NCBI GenBank assembly: GCA_025617745.1
Contig: CM046856.1
Span: 33,846,208-33,910,207, forward strand
Direction: 5' to 3'
DNA: 64,000 nt
Source: Heliocidaris erythrogramma
Lineage: Eukaryota > Echinodermata > Echinoidea > Camarodonta > Echinometridae
Part shown: piece by piece, positions 59,386 through 64,000 of the stretch
Layout of the letters: every line of letters begins with the position of its first letter
Numbering within the stretch: the first letter of the stretch is position 1
Notes under the pieces: model-generated
What the model was told of the DNA's origin: nothing
Databases searched by the model: none
What the model saw: only the letters and a program-made list of their open reading frames with translations
Program-made: the position numbers and the translations under genes

Positions 59386-60130
59386 GGACGTTATAACGGG
59401 CTTAAAACATTTTTAAAGAACAGTTTTACTAGTCCAAATCGACCAGATTCAGCGATCGATAAAATTATCAGCGCGCACTGCATGCACTAAACTAAGCAGC
59501 AAACATTTATCGTTCAACTCACCAAATATTTCTAGTCTAACTCGCTGAATGATCCATGTAATATAATCCATAACGATAAGAATCGAATCCAACCAGAAAC
59601 ACAGTAGAAAACAATTTCTTTCAGTATCTTCCTACTAACTAGTTACTAATTTAGATCTAAGGACTAACTTAATAAAGGTCTAACTTACTACTTAGATCTA
59701 ACGTTTAATAGATATGTAAGTAACGGGTCCGTGGCGCGGAAATGAAAATTGTGCATGGAGCTTGTGGAAGAAGATGTGTTCTGAATATTTTAGTTAGATT
59801 CCTGTAACTAAGATTAGTAGGCCTACTCTTGAGAAAGAGTAACTTTATGTCCAGTATTAGATTCTGGTCCGCTTACGACATTGATATTTTGCAAAAAAAG
59901 GATTCCAAACGGCTCTTCGCAAACTTACCGGAACGGTACCTCTCTAGCTAGTATTGTGAGCATCGGAGTCGCGAGTTTAAGTCAAAGAACAAATCCTCGG
60001 GGAACAAAGCAGATCTAACGTTAGTCTACGCTACGCTTATACGTAGCCTGCCAAACGTAAACATAAATAATTTGCCGTACCATACCGTACTCTAACTATG
60101 CGGCCGGCGCGCGGCGTCTTCGAGTCGCAA
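59386..60130. other. Unassigned
   Basis: Contains clustered TAGATCTAA/TTAGATCTA-like words at 59640-59700 and becomes CpG-rich at 60095-60130. No gene recognised. Confidence 0.4.
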
Positions 60131-60424
60131 GCTTTCCCCGGTGGAGCCACTCAATGTGACTTGGGGACCGCATGACCGTTACCAAAATCGCAGATATAGG
60201 GGTAAATTTCAAGGAACGTCCGCGGACAGAATATTCCTCGAAATATAGAAAATAGGGGTGCGCAGGTGTCCTCGAAATCGATAAAATGGGGGTCAGGAAA
60301 AGGGAAGAAAACCCAAGCATGAAGAAATATCCCGGAGCCGAGTCGCAAGCTGCGGGCCTGCCGGGGATCGGAGGGCGCGTTCATCGTTGAAAAAAAAATC
60401 CCCGTACTGCAGTCAGTCAGCAAG

Positions 60425-60715
60425 ATGGCGGACGTGAAGGTAATAACACTGTTGGGCTCGATCGCTCGCTGCACGCTGATTAGCCATAGCATAGGCAACA
60501 TGACGCCACTGGCAGCTCGCCAGCGCCATCTTGTTTCCCTCAAAACAAGTCCGGAACGTCGGCGCTGTATTTTGACCAAGTTTGAAGGACTATTTTACTC
60601 ATATAATCATCATATGCCCTTCAAAGATGAAGTGGGAAGATGCACGAATCGTGATGTTCGTGAAAGTCGTGTGAAAGGACTTATGTTTCACAGTGATCAC
60701 ATTTCACAGGTATGA
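60425..60715 (+). CDS. Candidate first exon, unidentified, uncertain
   Basis: ATG in an AAGATGGCGGAC context, a strong TISU/YY1-type start found at TATA-less promoters, within a CpG-rich patch (60095-60560). Two readings fit: MADVK followed by a splice donor (GTAATA at 60440), or a 97-codon frame ending near CAG|GTATGA at 60711-60716. On the opposite strand an AAGATGGCGCTG context starts at 60529 and faces it, so divergent or overlapping transcription is possible. I recognise no domain. Its place within a palindromic repeat region leaves a transposon-derived frame equally likely. Confidence 0.3.
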   Translation: MADVKVITLLGSIARCTLISHSIGNMTPLAARQRHLVSLKTSPERRRCILTKFEGLFYSYNHHMPFKDEVGRCTNRDVRESRVKGLMFHSDHISQV

Positions 60716-60804
60716 ATAGTTCAACTTACACTAACACTAACACTAACAGTAACACTACAGTCCCATTCATACGCTTTCATGTTCGTTTTCGGGTGTATGG
60801 GTAT

Positions 60805-61735
60805 GAGGCACTCATAGGCCATTGCTGCTAATACTAGGCCCTTGCCTAACATTCACTCACTGTTGCAGCAGTCAAAAGCAGACAATAAAATTGTTCGTTC
60901 TAAACAAGATTTAAATTTAAATTTTCTTAAATTTTCCATATTACCTGATTCAGGGACTCTTCAACTCTTACTTTTACTTAAGTTTTAGTCTTTGCAAGAA
61001 ATAAGGGATTCAGACTTGAAACAGAAAGTGAAATTTTAAATAATTATTTTCCTCTCCTGTATGAATGATCTAGCCTGGAAAAGGGCCTGCTGATACACAC
61101 AAAAGCTATTGAAGCCTATTCACCCGTAAAAGCTAGTCTGGAGTACAAGGTTATCTTCAGATAAGCTTGTACATGTAGTGCTTATACAATTAATATAAGG
61201 AAAATGCATTTTTAATGTGTTAATTGTTATTCATTTAAAAATATTTCGGCAACAGTTCATGTAAACTCCTGGGGAAAAACCACTGAACTCTATGGACCAT
61301 ATGGTTATTTGAAATAACCGTTATGTCTGACCACTCAAAAATAGGCGAGGTTAAATAACCTCATACCGACTTATACATGTACAAGCTTATCTGAAGATAA
61401 TCTTGTAGTACTCCAGACTAGCTTTTAATAGGTGAATAGGCTTCAATAGCTTTTGTGTGTACTATCAGCGGGCCTTTTTCCAGTCTAGACAATTCATAGT
61501 ATCATACATCATGAGTCATGAGAGGAAAATAATTATTTAAAATTAAAATTCTGAATCCCCAAATTTGTGGCACAGTAAGACTAGTTGAAGAGTCCATGAA
61601 TCAGGTAATCTAGCAAATTAAAGATAATCAAATCTTGCTTAGAGCAATTTTGTTGTCTGTTTGTGACAGCTGCAACAGTGAATGTTGGATACAGTCCCAC
61701 ATAGGCAAGGGCCCACCCATAGGCCATCTCGTGTA
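60805..61735. repeat. Inverted repeat, arms about 450 bp
   Basis: Left arm blocks (GCCCTTGCCTA, GTTGCAGC, TTACCTGATTCA..GACTCTTCAAC, AATAATTATTTTCCTCTC, AAGCCTATTCACC, GGTTATCTTCAGATAAGCTT) recur complemented in reverse order in the right arm. The centre is near 61280. The AT-rich flanking of a TTATCTTCAGATAA half-palindrome adds smaller hairpins. Confidence 0.85.
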
Positions 61736-62030
61736 TGAATGATCTAGACTGGAAATAGGCACGCTGATACACACAAAAGCTGTTGAAGCCTATTCACCCA
61801 TAAAAGCTAGTCTGGAGTACAAGGTTATCTTCAGATAAGCTTGTACATGTATAAGTCGGTATGAGGTTATTTAACCTCGCCTATTTGTGAGTGGTCAGAC
61901 ATAGCGGTTATTTCAAATAACCATAGAGTTCAGTGGTTTTTCCCCAGGAGTTTATATGAACTATTGCCGAAATATTTTTAAATGAATAACACATTAAAAA
62001 ATGCGTTTTCCTTATATTAATTGTGTGTGA
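61736..62030. repeat. Third copy of the inner palindrome unit
   Basis: Starts TGAATGATCTAGACTGG and carries AAGCCTATTCACCCATAA, then the central block in the orientation opposite to that at 61180-61385 (TAAGTCGGTATGAGGTTATT, TTTCCCCAGGAGTTTATATG). It is truncated on the right at about 62026. This shows the inner palindrome is a mobile or duplicated unit of about 425 bp with ends of about 110 bp. Confidence 0.75.
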
Positions 62031-62322
62031 ACTTGTAATTTGAGGAATCGGGTCTTGGACACCTATTATGTTAATGAAAGAAGCCGGGCATAAATGTCTT
62101 GTCCTTGAAATATGGTAAAATAGGGGAAAGTTTCCGAAAGTGTCCTTACAATCTTAAAAATAGGGGTATTTCAAAGTACCATTTTGTCCTTGTTTTGACG
62201 TAAAAAAGGGGGTTAAATTTCACAGAATGTCCTTGAAATTGACTGCAAAAGGGGGTTATTTGCATTTTTGGTAACGGTCATACGCGTCCCCCTGTGCGGG
62301 GGAGTGGCTCCACCGGGAAGCT

Positions 62323-62475
62323 ATACCCCAACGTACGTAGTGCATATTTTGTGTTGCATGCACAATTAAACTGCGCCGCGCGTACCATGCTTTATGTTTA
62401 TTGACGTCAGAGTTCAATTTCGTTTGATCCATTTGTTCCATTGCACGGTGATGTCACCTACCTCACAATAAACTG
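62323..62475. repeat. GTGCAATGG-family fragment
   Basis: TTTGATCCATTTGTTCCATTGCACGG and its neighbours are the inverse of GTGCAATGGTGCAAATGGATC-type wording just downstream; a decayed foldback relative of the MITEs at 58.5 and 59.2 kb. Confidence 0.5.
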
Positions 62476-62673
62476 TGTACATCGTTAGTGACGTCAGCGT
62501 GCAATGGTGCAAATGGATCAAACTAAATTGCACGACTGGAGAATGATACTGTTCAACAGTACTTTTATCGGATGTCATGTGATTTGACCAATGGGGTTGC
62601 AAGAAACTTTATAGTAGGTGTTGTATAATACGTTTTGTATAGTGAACTCACTCGCAGCCACGACGAACACAAC
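62476..62673. repeat. Exact direct repeat of the window end, copy 1
   Basis: 198 bases from TGTACATCGTTAGTGACG to GACGAACACAAC, identical to 63803-64000. It contains GTGCAATGG-family wording and AGGTGTTGTATAATACG. Confidence 0.9.
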
Positions 62674-63589
62674 CCTATTATTAAGAAGAACGTTAAAACA
62701 AAATACATATTTACTTACATTTCATGGCATCATACGGCATTACTTTGATGAGAATGTCCTCCGGAGGATTTTCTGCTTTCGTGAGACTCCTTCTAAAACA
62801 AAAATTTCTCAAAAACAAAGTTTTTTTGAGATTTGTGTTGAAATGGCACAAAATTAGCACTACCCACACTGCCGCCATTTTCCTTATTTCTTATCAAAAT
62901 CGTAGGGAATTGTGGGAATGAAAAAAATGAATTATGTATGATTTATACATAAAACATTATGTTAATATGAGCCACTAACCAATCATTTGATGAGTTTTTG
63001 ACGTCATTCCTCATGAATAAACATATATTCAAATTGACCCTCCTCGCTGACAAACCTCCCACTATCATTCATCCAATGAAAAGTCTATGGAATGTCAAAG
63101 GTCAGATTTTAGTTGACTCTCTAGCCCTCCTTCTAGGGCATACTGGTATGATCGAATCTCTTTGGGGAAAACTCGGCCCTGATGTAATTCCGACCCGAAG
63201 ACAACCTGCCCTCGATGGAAAAATTGGCCGCATGATTGAATTTTCATTTTTTTTAATTGTAATTTTTGTTAGCGTTAAGGTTAAGTTCAGAGTTTAGGGT
63301 TAAGCCTCAGGTTAGGTTTTCTAGCGCTATATAGTTTAGAGTTAGAGTAGGATTTAGGATTTGGGTTAAGCGGCGGATGAGAGCGGAGAGAAGGCGGGCT
63401 GGGACTCATCCACTCGGAACCATCACCCGGCCATCACCGAGGCCACTTATGAACCTTTTTATAAATTTGAAAGAATCCTACAATATGTCTATATTATCAG
63501 TATTAAAAAAAATACATCTGCAAACTTGTTTTGTGACATATAATTACTATCATTTACCATAAAAACTTCAATGAACATTTGAGAAGTTA
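62674..63589. other. Gene-free stretch
   Basis: Short open frames only. A TTAGGG-like irregular stretch (AGTTTAGGGTTAAGC) lies at 63290-63310. Confidence 0.4.
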
Positions 63590-63802
63590 AGGGGTACTCC
63601 AGGCTGGAAATATAAATACTAAATAAAAAGAGAAAAATTAAACAAGCAAAACCCTGAAAGTTTCATCAAAATCCGATTACAAATTACAAAGATATTGAAT
63701 TTTAAAGTTTTGCATTATTTCGATAAAACAGTTCCATGCATATCGTCATGAATATGCAATGAGTGGGCTGATGATGTCAAGTCCCCACTTGCCTTTTTCT
63801 TA
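63590..63802 (+). repeat. Dispersed repeat with AAAGTTTCATCAAAATCCG block
   Basis: Contains GGGGTACTCCAGGCTGGA, GAAAGTTTCATCAAAATCCG, AATTTTAAAGTTTTGCA and GAGTGGGCTGATGATGTCAA. I recall this block as a common dispersed repeat of sea urchins and other marine deuterostomes; unverified. It is cut at 63802 by the direct repeat. Confidence 0.6.
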
Positions 63803-64000
63803 TGTACATCGTTAGTGACGTCAGCGTGCAATGGTGCAAATGGATCAAACTAAATTGCACGACTGGAGAATGATACTGTTCAACAGTACTTTTATCGGAT
63901 GTCATGTGATTTGACCAATGGGGTTGCAAGAAACTTTATAGTAGGTGTTGTATAATACGTTTTGTATAGTGAACTCACTCGCAGCCACGACGAACACAAC
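63803..64000. repeat. Exact direct repeat of 62476-62673, copy 2
   Basis: Identical over 198 bases up to the window edge and probably continues beyond it. Distance between copies is 1327 bases. Confidence 0.9.

Larger units (their letters stand above)
60131..62322. mobile_element. Nested palindrome, about 2.2 kb, with 200-bp inverted ends
   Basis: The outer arms, 60131 to about 60330 and about 62100-62322, are inverted relatives (GGTGGAGCCACTC, ATGACCGTTACCAAAA, ATTTCAAGGA), each with an ATAGGGG/GTCCTTGAAAT sub-repeat. Inside, 60805-61735 is itself an inverted repeat. The termini GCTTTCCCCGGTGGAGCC and AGCTTCCCGGTGGAGCC suggest a transposon, but no target duplication or transposase was found. 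It could also be an unrelated pair of repeats flanking host sequence. Confidence 0.5.

Overview
The window is AT-rich, repeat-dense, intron-bearing animal DNA. The one gene I can name is the last exon of eEF1A. Its sequence, together with the interspersed repeat families here (a 'lower-case' style medley of TA-flanked MITEs, Tx1/L1-like and CR1/L2-like LINEs, Helitrons with tandem-repeat cores, and a dispersed repeat at 63.6-63.8 kb that I associate with sea urchins and relatives), suggests a marine deuterostome, most likely an echinoderm. The phylum is inference; no marker in the window proves it.

Layout. 0-3 kb: a TA-flanked inverted-repeat element with a 660-bp PIF/Harbinger derivative nested in it, then a 130-bp foldback MITE. 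4-6 kb: a dead CR1/L2-type reverse transcriptase, cut in two by a 1-kb CAGTGCGT-type MITE, next to 1 kb of degenerate ACT triplets. 11-14 kb: a small MITE, a 5'-truncated Tx1/L1-like LINE, and an array of units of about 140 bp. 14.5-27 kb: mostly unassigned AT-rich DNA with microsatellites and two further MITEs. 27-29.5 kb: the same 1-kb sequence on both sides of a 500-N gap, which looks like an assembly artefact. 32-37 kb: a MITE, a 326-bp tandem duplication, a cluster of degenerate repeats rich in long C/G runs, and a tRNA-like sequence. 39.9-40.8 kb: two spliced exons ending an unidentified gene on the plus strand.

42-54 kb: two Helitron-type elements with cores of about 155-bp tandem repeats lie in opposite orientation. 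Between them are two inverted TTAA-flanked piggyBac-like elements, two CAGTGGAAAC-type MITEs and, on the minus strand, the eEF1A terminal exon with its 3' UTR. The second Helitron joins directly onto a young, 5'-truncated CR1 element. 55.1-55.9 kb: an 80-bp satellite built from short inverted ACGAAAT/ATTTCGT motifs. 56 kb: purine-only and pyrimidine-rich tracts. 58-64 kb: foldback MITEs, a CpG-rich segment with opposed AAGATGGCG start contexts, and a nested palindrome of about 2.2 kb. The final 198 bases repeat an upstream segment exactly.

Only two host loci can be defended: the C-terminal exons at 40 kb and the eEF1A exon at 49.7-50.0 kb. They show no functional link to each other. Everything else is mobile elements, their debris, simple repeats, or DNA in which I recognise nothing. 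I did not find an operon-like or defence-like system; the most notable structure is the inverted pair of tandem-repeat Helitrons around the eEF1A exon.
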